From positions 1,631,501 to 1,695,500 of the forward strand of contig NZ_JABMLK010000001.1 in the NCBI RefSeq assembly GCF_013394855.1: a stretch of DNA of 64,000 nucleotides, in the 5' to 3' direction. Of this stretch, positions 25,769-35,588 are shown piece after piece (the first letter of the stretch is position 1; the number at the start of each line of letters is the position of its first letter). The translations under genes were made by a program, and so were the position numbers. The stretch is from Limnobaculum xujianqingii. Its GTDB lineage: Bacteria; Pseudomonadota; Gammaproteobacteria; Enterobacterales; Enterobacteriaceae. The notes below the pieces were generated by a model that saw only the letters and a list, made by a program, of their open reading frames with translations, made no database searches and was not told the origin of the DNA.

Positions 25769-27055
25769 TTATTGCTTTGGTACCATCGGTTTAATATCCG
25801 AACGGGTATTAGCAATACGTTCGGCCATCGCCTGAATACTATCTGAACTTAAGATATATAAACGTTTCAGGGTAAAAGGATTATCGCCTGGTTTAACCTT
25901 TCCTCTGACGGTGGTCACTGCCAGACGATAACCTGCCAGTTTCGCTGCCTGAATCGCATTGTCGTTATAACCACCAAACGGATAGGAGATATATTGCACT
26001 CGTGGATTAAATTGGGTTAGTGCCCGACGAGAGCGTTCAAAATCTAATTCAATATTATGTTCATCACGGCTCAATAACACCGGACGTTTATCATCCGAAT
26101 AACGATGCAGGAAATGAGTATGTGACTGGATATCGAAGACTTCCTGAATCTGTTTTAGCTCGCTGATACTCATAAACTGTAAAGAGTTCGGATCCCAGTT
26201 TTGTGGATCGTGCTTAATCCGCGATGAAATAATAAAAGCCGTTGCCTGAAGCTCATATTTTTTCAGAATCGGATAAGCGTAGCGATGCACCGATTTCAAT
26301 CCATCATCAAAGGTTAATACTACCGCCTTTGCCGGAATATTAAGGGTATTATTCAAATAACCCTCTAGCTGATACAGGCTGATAGTTTGATAATTTGCCT
26401 GCTTCAGGTAGGCCATTTGATTATCAAATGCCGATACCGAAGTGGTGGTTGAGGTATGACGAAAATATTTATTCTCGCTATCCTGCAAAATATGATGATA
26501 GGTCAGTACCGGCACGCCGTTGTCCAGTTCGCATTCATCTGCCTGAATGTATTTAGCATCATCGCCGATATTAATTTCATACCACAGAGAACCATCCTCG
26601 CCTCTTAAACGACCAAGAATGGGATAACGTAGATTCTCGTTCAGTACTCCAAAAACTTTACTGGTATCTTTTGGCCGATCGTAAATCGTCGTTGGACGAA
26701 CAGTGATCAGGTTCTGATTTAGCTTTTGTAGATCGGCTAATGCCAGTCCCAAAGCTTTTTTCGATTTAGTGAGAGGTAAGACGGCATCTTTCGGGATCAA
26801 CCCATGGGCGTTACCAAAAGTAAATTCGTAGTAGTTAGGGCTCAGAGGGTAGACCATAATCTCCTGATCTTTATCCACACTACCCACGTTAATAATGTCA
26901 TTGCCAACTTGAGCCATAATCTGGCTGTCACGAATAATGCGTACCTGAACTGGTTTTATATCATCACTTTGCGATTCACCTTCTGCCGCAGCACAGGTCG
27001 AAAATATAAACAAAGGTAATGTAATCAGCGTAATGAGAAGAGACTTAAGACGCAT
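25769..27055 (-). CDS. yadE: Secreted polysaccharide deacetylase, YadE-like
   Basis: 428 residues. A signal peptide (cleavage near CAAA) is followed by an N-terminal SH3-like/unknown region of about 180 residues. A NodB-type deacetylase domain has TFDDGLKSVHRYAYPIL and SHTHFLHRYS metal ligands, and YPFGGYNDNAIQAAKLAGY near the end. It probably removes acetyl groups from a cell-surface or periplasmic polysaccharide; the substrate is not known. In E. coli, yadE sits in the same yadG-yadH-can-hpt cluster, which supports the name. Confidence 0.85.
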   Translation of the reverse strand: MRLKSLLITLITLPLFIFSTCAAAEGESQSDDIKPVQVRIIRDSQIMAQVGNDIINVGSVDKDQEIMVYPLSPNYYEFTFGNAHGLIPKDAVLPLTKSKKALGLALADLQKLNQNLITVRPTTIYDRPKDTSKVFGVLNENLRYPILGRLRGEDGSLWYEINIGDDAKYIQADECELDNGVPVLTYHHILQDSENKYFRHTSTTTSVSAFDNQMAYLKQANYQTISLYQLEGYLNNTLNIPAKAVVLTFDDGLKSVHRYAYPILKKYELQATAFIISSRIKHDPQNWDPNSLQFMSISELKQIQEVFDIQSHTHFLHRYSDDKRPVLLSRDEHNIELDFERSRRALTQFNPRVQYISYPFGGYNDNAIQAAKLAGYRLAVTTVRGKVKPGDNPFTLKRLYILSSDSIQAMAERIANTRSDIKPMVPKQ

Positions 27056-27177
27056 AAGTTATATTTTTCTTATAGGAATACAAAACACCGGAAATACCAG
27101 AACTGAATATTAAAATTGTTCTTATGCAATTATGTAATAAATTGCCTGATGACAGGATCGTTACATCTGGCATGCCA

Positions 27178-27831
27178 CTATTTATTAAAATAGCGGTAAT
27201 GCCCATTAATTTTCCATAAAAACAGAATATCTTCAGCCCGAGCACCGGAACCTATATTGTGAACAATCAACGGCCTGCCTTCGCGGGTATAACGATCGGT
27301 CACAATACCTATATGGGGTAGTCCATTATCCAAACGCCAGGAAACAATGTCACCAGGTAAGTAATCCCTTGCATTGAGTGAGACTGGCTGTTCCATTTTA
27401 TGCCGTTTAAAATAAGTTTCAAGATTCGGCACTCGTCGATGATCAATATTTGTGTCCGGTTTCTTCAATCCCCAATTGCGTGGGTAAGAAGAAAAGTTTC
27501 CTTTCATGTCCTGATGAACCAATTGCTGTAAATCCGCACCCTGCTGGCGCAAAGCCCGAATCACCACATCAGAACAAACACCTCGTTCAATATCTACATC
27601 ACCGCCGGGATACTTCAAAGAAACATAAGCCGGATCGTAATAACGCGTTTTTCCTATCTGGTCTTCAGCGCTTAACGCCAACGCCTGATTAGTTTGTTTT
27701 TTCACCGGTGTTGCAACCGAAGCTGTTGTTGCACGAACCGGAGTCTGACTGTCTGACTGAAGAGAACCGCTGAAAAAAATAGCGGCACCAAACATAAGCA
27801 AAAGTGCTGCAACCGTACTGAAAATCTTCAT
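27178..27831 (-). CDS. DUF1287 (YijF-like) secreted protein
   Basis: 217 residues. An N-terminal hydrophobic segment (about residues 5-25) gives secretion or anchoring. The remainder is a DUF1287 domain with NlpC/P60-like features: GVCSDVVIRALR with the candidate catalytic Cys, LPHIGIVTDR with the His, and a later VHNIGSGA. The family likely cleaves peptidoglycan or a related amide, but I know of no assigned substrate. E. coli YijF is not in this cluster, so its place between yadE and yadH is a local insertion. No overlap with neighbours. Confidence 0.8.
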   Translation of the reverse strand: MKIFSTVAALLLMFGAAIFFSGSLQSDSQTPVRATTASVATPVKKQTNQALALSAEDQIGKTRYYDPAYVSLKYPGGDVDIERGVCSDVVIRALRQQGADLQQLVHQDMKGNFSSYPRNWGLKKPDTNIDHRRVPNLETYFKRHKMEQPVSLNARDYLPGDIVSWRLDNGLPHIGIVTDRYTREGRPLIVHNIGSGARAEDILFLWKINGHYRYFNK

Positions 27832-27933
27832 CCCTGAATCCTTTTCTGACAGGTCTTAACAAAAGAACCCGAAAACAAATGTAATTTGATTAAAACTACA
27901 CTTAAATTCGGGCTCCACACTGCATGATTACTG

Positions 27934-28704
27934 TTAGCTACGTAAACCGCGGCCGCGGGAAATTAACCACCAGCTTAACAGATAAAATGCCACGGTAAAC
28001 GCAATTAGCACCCCAAAAGTCAGGGTTAATGTTACGTCTGAAATACCAAGAAAACCGTAACGGAAACCGCTAATCATATAAACGATTGGGTTTACTTTCG
28101 ACACCATCTGCCAGACTGGAGGAAGCAGCGTCAGGGAATAAAACACCCCGCCCAGATAGGTCAGCGGCGTCAACACGAAGGTTGGTACGATACTGATATC
28201 ATCAAAGGTTTCTGCAAAAATAGCATTCACCAATCCACCTAACGAAAACAGCACAGAGGTCAGTAGCAGAGTGACTGCAATCACCCACCAGGAATGAATT
28301 TCCAGCGAGACAAAAAACAGTGACACCAGAGTAACCAACACACCTACGCAAATACCGCGAGCAACACCGCCACCCACAAAACCCAGGATGATGATGTGCG
28401 TCGGTACCGGTGCTACCAACAGTTCCTCAATACTGTGCTGATATTTAGCACCAAAGAATGATGAAGCTACGTTGGAATAGGAGTTGGTAATCACTGACAT
28501 CATGATTAAACCAGGCACGATAAACTGCATGTAGTCTACGCCCTGCATCTCACCAATACGCGAACCAATCAGGTTACCAAAGATAATAAAATAGAGCGTC
28601 ATGGTGATCACTGGTGGAACCAGAGTTTGCACCCAGATACGGCCGAAACGAGTGACCTCTTTTATCCAGATACTTTTTAACGCTATCCAGTAGAGATTCA
28701 TCAT
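27934..28704 (-). CDS. yadH: ABC-2 type transporter permease YadH
   Basis: 256 residues with six predicted membrane segments and the ABC-2 signature near the end (SVVPTFVLTPLTYLGGVFYSL-like). It overlaps yadG by 4 bp (ATGA), so the two are translationally coupled and should form one exporter. The substrate is unknown. Confidence 0.93.
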   Translation of the reverse strand: MMNLYWIALKSIWIKEVTRFGRIWVQTLVPPVITMTLYFIIFGNLIGSRIGEMQGVDYMQFIVPGLIMMSVITNSYSNVASSFFGAKYQHSIEELLVAPVPTHIIILGFVGGGVARGICVGVLVTLVSLFFVSLEIHSWWVIAVTLLLTSVLFSLGGLVNAIFAETFDDISIVPTFVLTPLTYLGGVFYSLTLLPPVWQMVSKVNPIVYMISGFRYGFLGISDVTLTLTFGVLIAFTVAFYLLSWWLISRGRGLRS

Positions 28705-29627
28705 TCTGCCTCTTCCTTATAATCATTAACCAAATGAACAAATAACTCTTCGAGTCGGTTGGCCTTATTACGCATGCTCAACACTGAGACACCCTGTGCA
28801 CTAAGCTGAGCAAATACGCTATTCAGCCCCTGCTCTCTTTCTACTTCCACTTCTAATGTTGAGGTGTCCAGTAACCGACTGATATAACCTTCCAGATGAG
28901 GAATTGGACTTTTGGGAGCTAAATCGAGAATAAAGGTTTCTGATTTTAGTTTCGCCAGCAGCTCACGCATCGAGGTATTTTCCACCAGTTCTCCCTGACG
29001 AATAATACCAATATTACGGCACAGCATTTCTGCCTCTTCCAGATAGTGAGTGGTAAGAATAATGGTAATTCCCTGTTGATTCAGCTCTTTCAGGAACTGC
29101 CACATTGATCGACGCAGCTCAATATCAACACCAGCGGTTGGTTCATCAAGAATTAACAACTTCGGCTGATGCATTAATGCACGGGCAATCATCAGTCGAC
29201 GTTTCATACCACCGGAAAGGCGCATGGCTTTCTCATTACGCTTTTCCCACAATTCTAAACGTTGCAGATAGGTTTTCGCACGGGACAACGCTTCCTGACG
29301 AGGAACACCATAATATCCCGCCTGGGTTATCACAATCTGCATAACCGTTTCGAAGGGGTTAAAGTTAAATTCCTGAGGAACCAAACCCAACTGGCGTTTG
29401 GCATTCACTAAATCATTATCAATGTCATAGCCAAATACGCGCACATGACCCGCGCTTTTATTCACCAGAGAGCTGATAATGCCAATTGTTGTGGATTTAC
29501 CGGCTCCATTAGGGCCAAGCAGCGCATAAAAATCGCCGGCTTCCACGTTCAGATTTATGCCTCGCAACGCTTTCACGCCACCGGCGTAAACTTTACTTAA
29601 TTGCGATAACTCCAACGCGTATGTCAT
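28701..29627 (-). CDS. yadG: ABC transporter ATP-binding protein YadG
   Basis: 308 residues. Walker A GPNGAGKST, Q-loop VPQEFNFNPFETV, signature RLSGGMKRRLMIARAL, Walker [13 protein letters not shown] and the H-loop ILTTHYLEEAE are all intact. It has a C-terminal regulatory extension. It is the ATPase for YadH, with which it overlaps. Confidence 0.94.
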   Translation of the reverse strand: MTYALELSQLSKVYAGGVKALRGINLNVEAGDFYALLGPNGAGKSTTIGIISSLVNKSAGHVRVFGYDIDNDLVNAKRQLGLVPQEFNFNPFETVMQIVITQAGYYGVPRQEALSRAKTYLQRLELWEKRNEKAMRLSGGMKRRLMIARALMHQPKLLILDEPTAGVDIELRRSMWQFLKELNQQGITIILTTHYLEEAEMLCRNIGIIRQGELVENTSMRELLAKLKSETFILDLAPKSPIPHLEGYISRLLDTSTLEVEVEREQGLNSVFAQLSAQGVSVLSMRNKANRLEELFVHLVNDYKEEAE

Positions 29628-29964
29628 AAATTAGGGATTACCTTGTATTGATGCAAAAAAATAGAAACCGTCCGCAAAATGCGGCCGTTCTTTATGGTGC
29701 TAGCTTAATCGTTACATCAAAAGTTAACAAATTAAAAATTAACACTTTTGAAACATATCAATCGGGTATAACATAATCTTCTTGCTGTTATCCCACTACC
29801 CAACGGGTCGAGCATGCTATTTTCACTGATGTTCATAGATGCCCGCGCCATTGGTATGAATAACCTGCAACACCATAAACGATAGTCAATCCGTGGTTCT
29901 GTTTTGAAAAGTACCACCATTACCTTATATTAACGCCATTAAAAACTACGAGCTATTAAACTGT
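29628..29964. promoter_or_regulatory. Divergent yadG/can control region
   Basis: 337 bp between the divergent yadG and can starts, AT-rich near 29710-29760. It must contain both promoters, but I could not single out boxes. No small gene or repeat was recognised. Confidence 0.4.
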
Positions 29965-30621
29965 ATGAAAGAAATAGAACGACTAATGCATAATAATGAG
30001 GTCTGGTCAGCCAGTATCAGCAAGGACGACCCCGAATTTTTTGAGCGTTTGGCACTAGCACAACGGCCACGCTTTTTATGGATTGGTTGCTCGGACAGCC
30101 GTGTTCCAGCAGAACGGTTAACCGGTCTGGAACCTGGCGAACTATTTGTACACCGCAATGTTGCTAACCTGGTCATCCATACCGACCTTAACTGCTTATC
30201 CGTCGTTCAGTACGCCGTTGAAGTACTGGAAGTAGAACACATTATTATTTGTGGTCACTATGACTGTGGCGGTGTAACCGCGGCAATAAATAACCCGGAG
30301 CTGGGCCTGATTAATAACTGGCTGCTACACATTCGCGACCTCTGGTATAAACACAGCTCACTGATTGGTGAACTACCGCCAGAAAAACGTGCTGACCTGC
30401 TAAGCGAAATCAATGTCGTTGAGCAAGTGTATAACCTTGGCCACTCCACCATTGTTCAGTCCGCCTGGAAACGCGGGCAAAAAGTTCTGATTCATGGGTG
30501 GGTATACGGTATGCAGGATGGTAGATTACGCGATCTGGAAGTCAGTGCTAATAGCCGTGAATCCCTTGAGTTATTGTATCGCAAAGCGATATCCAATTTG
30601 CTACTGACAGACAGTAAGTAG
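29965..30621 (+). CDS. can: Beta-class carbonic anhydrase Can
   Basis: 218 residues, normal length. Zinc and active-site motifs are [12 protein letters not shown] (Cys and the Asp-Arg dyad) and [10 protein letters not shown] (His and Cys). HRNVANLV and the [16 protein letters not shown] helix are close to E. coli Can. It interconverts CO2 and bicarbonate and is needed for growth in air. It is divergent from yadG and convergent with hpt, exactly as in E. coli. Confidence 0.97.
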   Translation: MKEIERLMHNNEVWSASISKDDPEFFERLALAQRPRFLWIGCSDSRVPAERLTGLEPGELFVHRNVANLVIHTDLNCLSVVQYAVEVLEVEHIIICGHYDCGGVTAAINNPELGLINNWLLHIRDLWYKHSSLIGELPPEKRADLLSEINVVEQVYNLGHSTIVQSAWKRGQKVLIHGWVYGMQDGRLRDLEVSANSRESLELLYRKAISNLLLTDSK

Positions 30622-30640
30622 ACCTCAGCAGCAATACAAT

Positions 30641-30680
30641 AAAAGCGGAATAATCGAAAAACGGTCATTCCGCTTTATTT
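30641..30680. terminator. Bidirectional terminator between can and hpt
   Basis: AAAGCGGAAT and ATTCCGCTTT form a stem, with A-rich sequence before and T-rich after, so it can serve both convergent genes. Confidence 0.85.
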
Positions 30681-30690
30681 TTACTGGTGA

Positions 30691-31227
30691 TTACTCGTCC
30701 AGCAGTACAACCTTACCCACATAAGGCAAATGGCGATAACGCTGTGCGTAGTCGATGCCGTAACCAACCACAAACTCATCTTCAATCGAGAAACCAATAT
30801 AGTCGATTGGTACCGGAACTTCGCGGCGTGATGGCTTATCCAGCAGAGTACACAGTGCAATAGAGTTAGGCTCGCGCAACTGCAAAATTTCACGCACTTT
30901 AGTCAGGGTATAACCTGTGTCAATGATGTCCTCAACGATCAACACATCTTTACCACGAATATCTTCATCTAAATCTTTCAGAATTTTAACATCACGATTG
31001 CTGGTCATACTGCTGCCATAGCTGGAAGCAGTCATAAAATCGACTTCGTGATTTACCGTGATCATACGGCATAAGTCAGCCATAAAAATGAAAGAACCGC
31101 GCAATAGCCCAACCAGGACCAGCTCTTTGCCGCTGTCGCGATAATGTTGATTAATTTGGGTGGCGAGTTCAGCAATGCGTGTTTTCACGTCTTGCTCGGA
31201 AATCATAACTTCAACAATGTGTTTCAT
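30691..31227 (-). CDS. hpt: Hypoxanthine phosphoribosyltransferase
   Basis: 178 residues, with the PRPP-binding motif [11 protein letters not shown], the [14 protein letters not shown] loop, TASSYGSSM flexible-loop residues and the ending [15 protein letters not shown]. It salvages hypoxanthine and guanine to nucleotides. In E. coli the next genes are gcd and cueO; here they are replaced by the TetR/Tm-1-like locus. Confidence 0.96.
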   Translation of the reverse strand: MKHIVEVMISEQDVKTRIAELATQINQHYRDSGKELVLVGLLRGSFIFMADLCRMITVNHEVDFMTASSYGSSMTSNRDVKILKDLDEDIRGKDVLIVEDIIDTGYTLTKVREILQLREPNSIALCTLLDKPSRREVPVPIDYIGFSIEDEFVVGYGIDYAQRYRHLPYVGKVVLLDE

Positions 31228-31360
31228 AGAAAAATCCGATCAGTTTGCCTGAACGTAGATCCTTTGGCTGAAAGAAAGCACGAGAGTTTACCACAACTCT
31301 TTCGCTGGCGCGATGCGTGCTTTGGGTGGTCAATCTTATTGAAATGACTTATTTATGTAT

Positions 31361-31393
31361 AAAAAATAGCCGGTTAACTAAGGAATTAACCGG
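31361..31393 (-). terminator. Terminator of the TetR gene
   Basis: Read on the minus strand, CCGGTTAA and TTAACCGG (31370-31393) form an 8-bp stem followed by CTATTTTTT. It lies 9 bp beyond the TetR stop. Confidence 0.8.
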
Positions 31394-31401
31394 CCAGATA
31401 A

Positions 31402-32070
31402 TTAATTTTTTAACCCGGCGTCTTCTTCAACCTGACGTACAATGGCTTTACCCATCCACTGAACGATATCCTGAATTTGATCTGAATCCAGGTTCCAGAT
31501 GTCTTTAAACACCAGAAAAACTTCTGAACCGTAAATTAACGAGAAGGCATGTTTCATGCGGTTCAAATCGGCTTCTGCTACCTGATTTTTTAACGGTTCC
31601 GCCGCCATTTCAACCAAGCGCTTACGATTCCCCCGGACAAACAGCTTTTCTTTATCCGTCTCTTTATCCAGTCGCTGAGCGCGCAAATCGGCCCACTGTT
31701 GTAAAGAGACGCGTAAAGCCGCTCTCAGAGCACCTTCATGTTTTTCCATCTGAGGATAAGCAAATGACAATAAAGCAGAAATTCGCTCACTTACGGTATC
31801 TTGCTGAGGCCGCCACTCTTGTATTGGCCCTAAGCTTTCATCGACAATCGTCGAGACCAGAGCACTCTGAGTAGGAAAATAGCGATAAGCCGTAGCACGA
31901 GAAACTCCGGCTTCATTTGCCAGCTCGGTAATAGAAGGAAACCATCCCTTCTCAAGCATTTCCATGGCGGTAGAAATCAGCTTATTCAACGTACGGGCCC
32001 GAGCACGAGTCAACATTGGTTGCCCTTCATTTGAAGCGACTTTTTTTTCATTTTGTAAGTCATTTCTCAT
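31402..32070 (-). CDS. TetR-family regulator of the adjacent Tm-1-like operon
   Basis: 222 residues. The N-terminal helix-turn-helix (about residues 35-75) reads SITELANEAGVSRATAYRYFPTQ, typical of TetR. The C-terminal ligand domain is not recognised. It is divergent from the Tm-1-like/PEP-hydrolase-like pair with a 115-bp gap, which contains an inverted repeat, so it is most likely their repressor. The ligand is unknown. Confidence 0.85.
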   Translation of the reverse strand: MRNDLQNEKKVASNEGQPMLTRARARTLNKLISTAMEMLEKGWFPSITELANEAGVSRATAYRYFPTQSALVSTIVDESLGPIQEWRPQQDTVSERISALLSFAYPQMEKHEGALRAALRVSLQQWADLRAQRLDKETDKEKLFVRGNRKRLVEMAAEPLKNQVAEADLNRMKHAFSLIYGSEVFLVFKDIWNLDSDQIQDIVQWMGKAIVRQVEEDAGLKN

Positions 32071-32107
32071 TTTTAATATGATACTCTAGTCTCATTATGG
32101 CTATTTT

Positions 32108-32129
32108 ACATACATGGAGTACAGTATGT
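32108..32129. promoter_or_regulatory. Candidate TetR operator
   Basis: ACATAC and GTATGT are perfect arms around ten bases in the divergent gap. A site of this kind is expected for a TetR dimer, but the arms are short. Confidence 0.45.
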
Positions 32130-32185
32130 GACGTTTACTAACTATTACCTCGTCTAAATAAATTCAGAGCCAAGGAAATGTTACG

Positions 32186-33397
32186 ATGAAAAGAAAAACT
32201 GTTTATGTTGCAACGACTTTTGATACCAAAAGTGAAGAGGCTTTTTACATTCGGGACCTGATTAATGCAACTGACCTTTTAGTCACCACCGTTGATTTAT
32301 CGACCAAATCTTCAGACAGCCAATTTGACACGACCTTTTCCGCACAAGATATCGCCGCCCATCACCCACAAGGAGCCGCAAGCGTGTTTTGTGGCGATCG
32401 TGGAAAATCGATGGTAGCGATGGCTCAAGCTTTTGAAAAATTTATGCTATCCCGGGACGATGTGGCAGGAATTATCGGCCTTGGAGGATCAGGTGGTACA
32501 TCTCTGGTTACTCCGGCAATGCAAGCATTACCTATTGGCTTACCTAAACTGATGGTGTCCACCATGGCTTCCGGCGATGTATCAAACTACATTGGCGCCA
32601 GCGACATCGCCATGCTCTATTCGGTTACTGATATTGCCGGCCTGAACCGTATTTCCCGTCAGGTACTGGCGAATGCTGCCCATAGTATTGCCGGTGCAGT
32701 AAAGTTTGTTATTCCTGAAGTTAAAAATGAAAAACCGGCTTTAGGTCTGACGATGTTTGGTGTGACAACACCCTGTATGCAGGCCATTTCAGCCCAGTTA
32801 ACCGATAAGTTTGACTGCCTGACTTTCCACGCAACCGGAACCGGCGGCACTGCAATGGAAAAACTGGCTGCCAGCCATTTACTGGACGGGCTGCTGGATA
32901 TTACGACAACTGAAATCTGCGACCTGCTGTTTGGTGGAGTACTGGCCTGTGGCCCTGACCGTTTGGATGTTGTGGCCCAAACCGAACTTCCTTATGTCGG
33001 CTCCTGTGGCGCGCTGGACATGGTCAACTTCGGCAACCCGAATACTATACCTGCACACTATAAAGACCGTCTGTTCTACCCCCACAATGCTCAGGTAACG
33101 CTAATGCGTACTACTAAAGAAGAAAATCAACAAATGGGTGAATGGATTGGTCGCAAACTGAATGCCTGTAACGGCGAAGTACGTTTTCTGATACCGGAAG
33201 GTGGCGTTTCCGCGCTGGATGCACCTGGTCAACTATTCTGGTCACCAGAAAATGATGCCGCCCTGTTTGAAGCCCTGGAAAAAACCGTGATCCAAACTGA
33301 ACGCCGTCGTCTGATCCGCGTTCCTTACAATATTAACGATCCGCGTTTTTCCGATGAGGCGGTTAACCAATTTCATCAAATCTGGAACAAAAAATAA
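32186..33397 (+). CDS. Tm-1-like ATP-binding domain protein (UPF0261)
   Basis: 403 residues. It starts [18 protein letters not shown], has a Gly-rich [27 protein letters not shown] loop near residue 98, TTPCMQAIS at about 195, and [14 protein letters not shown]; all are typical of the Tm-1-like/UPF0261 family, named from a tomato protein that blocks tobamovirus replication. The bacterial function is not established. It stands 9 bp before the TIM-barrel partner, an arrangement that is common for this family and in plants occurs as one fused protein. The ribosome site AAGGAAATG precedes the ATG at good distance. Confidence 0.88.
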   Translation: MKRKTVYVATTFDTKSEEAFYIRDLINATDLLVTTVDLSTKSSDSQFDTTFSAQDIAAHHPQGAASVFCGDRGKSMVAMAQAFEKFMLSRDDVAGIIGLGGSGGTSLVTPAMQALPIGLPKLMVSTMASGDVSNYIGASDIAMLYSVTDIAGLNRISRQVLANAAHSIAGAVKFVIPEVKNEKPALGLTMFGVTTPCMQAISAQLTDKFDCLTFHATGTGGTAMEKLAASHLLDGLLDITTTEICDLLFGGVLACGPDRLDVVAQTELPYVGSCGALDMVNFGNPNTIPAHYKDRLFYPHNAQVTLMRTTKEENQQMGEWIGRKLNACNGEVRFLIPEGGVSALDAPGQLFWSPENDAALFEALEKTVIQTERRRLIRVPYNINDPRFSDEAVNQFHQIWNKK

Positions 33398-33406
33398 GGA
33401 GTTCCT

Positions 33407-34237
33407 ATGTCACGTTTTACCCGTGAAGAGCTATTACAAAAATTTCGCGCCATGATTGCACGTAAAGAACCCATTATCGGCGGTGGTGCCGGTACCGGGC
33501 TGTCAGCTAAGTGTGAAGAAGCGGGTGGTATCGACCTGATTGTTATCTATAACTCAGGACGCTATCGCATGGCGGGTCGTGGATCTCTGGCTGGTTTGTT
33601 GGCCTACGGCAATGCTAACGACATTGTTATGGAAATGGCTAAAGAAGTCTTGCCGGTAGTGAAAAACACCCCGGTTTTAGCCGGTGTAAACGGTACCGAT
33701 CCTTTCGTCAATCTGGATGTATTTTTAGACGATGTGGCTCGGGTTGGCTTTTCCGGAGTACAAAACTTCCCGACCGTGGGTTTGATCGATGGTAACTTCA
33801 GGGCCAATCTTGAAGAGACCGGGATGGGATATGGGCTGGAAGTTGAGATGATCCGTAAAGCTCATCAAAAAGGCCTGCTGACTACCCCATACGTCTTCAG
33901 CGAAGCTGATGCCATTGCCATGACGGAGGCCGGTGCCGATATCATCGTTCCTCATATGGGCCTGACCACTGGCGGTAACATTGGTGCGGAAACCGCCATG
34001 AAGCTGGAAGATTGTGTTCCGGTGATTAATGCCTGGGCTAAAGCGGCTAAAAGCGTGCGCAAAGATATTATTGTGCTTTGTCACGGTGGCCCTATATCCT
34101 CTCCGGAAGATGCGCATTACATTCTGGCTAACTGCCCGGATTGTGATGGTTTCTACGGAGCCAGCTCAATGGAGCGTCTGCCAACAGAAGTCGCACTGAC
34201 GGATACCACCCGTCAGTTTAAGAATATAACCCGGTAA
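33407..34237 (+). CDS. Phosphoenolpyruvate hydrolase-family TIM-barrel protein
   Basis: 276 residues. Its N-terminus [23 protein letters not shown], then [42 protein letters not shown] and a later [11 protein letters not shown] fit the PEP-hydrolase-like/TIM-barrel family found with UPF0261 proteins. Activity is predicted by fold only. It is in an operon with the preceding gene, separated by an AAGGAG site. The operon is presumably under the divergent TetR. Confidence 0.87.
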   Translation: MSRFTREELLQKFRAMIARKEPIIGGGAGTGLSAKCEEAGGIDLIVIYNSGRYRMAGRGSLAGLLAYGNANDIVMEMAKEVLPVVKNTPVLAGVNGTDPFVNLDVFLDDVARVGFSGVQNFPTVGLIDGNFRANLEETGMGYGLEVEMIRKAHQKGLLTTPYVFSEADAIAMTEAGADIIVPHMGLTTGGNIGAETAMKLEDCVPVINAWAKAAKSVRKDIIVLCHGGPISSPEDAHYILANCPDCDGFYGASSMERLPTEVALTDTTRQFKNITR

Positions 34238-34243
34238 CTACTA

Positions 34244-34276
34244 AAAAGCCTGCCAGTACTATACTGGTGGGCTTTG
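34244..34276 (+). terminator. Probable terminator of the Tm-1-like operon
   Basis: AAAGCCTGCCAGTA pairs with TACTGGTGGGCTTT around CTA with one wobble. There is only a short T run on the plus side. Confidence 0.6.
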
Positions 34277-34327
34277 AGGCTGTTGATAAACCCTGATAGT
34301 TCAGTTTTCTATCTTAAGATAGCCAAT

Positions 34328-34535
34328 CGTTGGGGTCGACTTGGCGTAAGCCAACGACAAACAGGCAAAGCCTGTTTGAACAGCGCTAGCGCTGGCCCGA
34401 AGGGCAAAACACCAAAGGTGTTTTGTAACGGCCCCTAACCCGACCAGGCCCAACGCACTCCATAGCTGAGTACAGATGGTTTACCGACCGTTCTCAGTGT
34501 AGATATTAGTACCATGTCATTACGGTCGGAATATT
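34328..34535 (-). repeat. Dispersed intergenic repeat, copy C (long, with nested hairpins)
   Basis: Read on the plus strand it opens GTTGGGGTCGACTTGGCG and closes TTACGGTCGGAATATTC, as in the other copies. Between the GTAAGCCAACG hairpin and the GGCCCAACGCACTC block it has about 70 extra bases made of four hairpins: AAACAGGC/GCCTGTTT, CAGCGC/GCGCTG, GCCC/GGGC and AAAACACC/GGTGTTTT. Confidence 0.82.
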
Positions 34536-34574
34536 CACAGGTGCTGATTGAATAGAATTTATCAACAGTCTCAA

Positions 34575-34853
34575 CTACTTATAAATTTCCGCAGAAACCC
34601 GCCAATACGGCGATGTATCAAAAGAACGCGCGCCGATAACGCGAAAGTAGGTTGCCCCGGCTTTTTCCGCCTTCTCTCCTATGGCCTGCACGGCCTGATC
34701 AAAGGTTTCAACTCTTACCGTATCGCTAATCACCCCCAGACTGGTCAGATTCATCTTTTCAGCCTGTTGGGTATTAATAATTTCAGTAATGGCATAAGCC
34801 GAATTAAGACTTAAAGCGAGAAATGCAGCAGTCAGTATCGAAGATACCTTCAT
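34575..34853 (-). CDS. Small secreted DUF1471 (YdgH/BhsA/McbA family) protein, copy 1
   Basis: 92 residues. A signal peptide ends near AYA (about residue 21), followed by the short DUF1471 fold with conserved GVISDTVRVETFDQAVQAI and GATYFRVIGA. Family members are periplasmic or surface stress peptides affecting biofilm and envelope properties. It is a paralogue of the gene 127 bp upstream. Confidence 0.85.
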   Translation of the reverse strand: MKVSSILTAAFLALSLNSAYAITEIINTQQAEKMNLTSLGVISDTVRVETFDQAVQAIGEKAEKAGATYFRVIGARSFDTSPYWRVSAEIYK

Positions 34854-34980
34854 GGCTTTTATCCTTCAGGATTTTACATTCTGCTTATCATACGCTGGAT
34901 TTTCAGGAGGGAGAAGCTATCGCCAAGCCGGATACCTGCCTGACGGCAGGTTATCCATAGCGAGATTTAACACTCAGAGA

Positions 34981-35250
34981 TTAACGATAAATCTCTGCAG
35001 CAACACGCCAGTTATTTGAGTCATCATTAGAGTTAGCTGCAATTACACGATAGTAAGAAGCATGTTGGCTTTCAGCTTTCTTAGCAATAGCACTAACAGC
35101 CTGATCCATATCAGCTACGCGAACTGAGCCTGAAATTGTACCCAAGCTTTGTAAGCTGGCTGCCTGTTGGCTACTGACTTCAGTTGCAGCATAAGCAGAA
35201 CCAACGCTAAATGTTAATAACAGAGCAGCTAAAGTTGTTGATACTTTCAT
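34981..35250 (-). CDS. Small secreted DUF1471 (YdgH/BhsA/McbA family) protein, copy 2
   Basis: 89 residues. The signal peptide ends near AYA, then SLGTISGSVRVADMDQAVSAI and ASYYRVIAA, the same layout as copy 1. The pair looks like a tandem duplication that has since diverged. Each has its own ribosome site. Confidence 0.85.
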   Translation of the reverse strand: MKVSTTLAALLLTFSVGSAYAATEVSSQQAASLQSLGTISGSVRVADMDQAVSAIAKKAESQHASYYRVIAANSNDDSNNWRVAAEIYR

Positions 35251-35554
35251 GATATATACCTTCTATAATTTTCAAATTTTTTGAATATGATTTTCAAAAT
35301 AATTAAATATAAAATCAAACCATTATTTAACACATTGATTAAAATGGCCATTCAATAAAAATCTAAGTCAATTTAATTCAAATCTTGTGTGAATAATAAA
35401 ATCAAAAATGTGATCTGGATTAGCTTTTAATGCTTATTTTTTTAACATTTGCATAATTAGCACTCAACAAAACCAACACATTCTAGTAAATTCACAGACT
35501 TAACCCCTTTTGATTTTTAGTGCTATTACAGTTGATTCTTTCTTTTCAATAAAA
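35251..35554. other. AT-rich intergenic stretch
   Basis: About 300 bp, strongly AT-rich, upstream of both the DUF1471 gene and the next TetR gene. Promoters are expected but no unambiguous boxes, repeats or genes were seen. Confidence 0.4.
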
Positions 35555-35571
35555 TACTGTACCGTACAGTA
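35555..35571. promoter_or_regulatory. Perfect palindromic operator in front of a TetR gene
   Basis: TACTGTACCGTACAGTA: 7-bp arms around CCG, 18 bp before ATG 35589. It overlaps where the promoter or transcription start must be, so it is very likely the binding site of the TetR protein that follows, giving autoregulation. Confidence 0.75.
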
Positions 35572-35588
35572 CGAATATGGAGAGAAAA

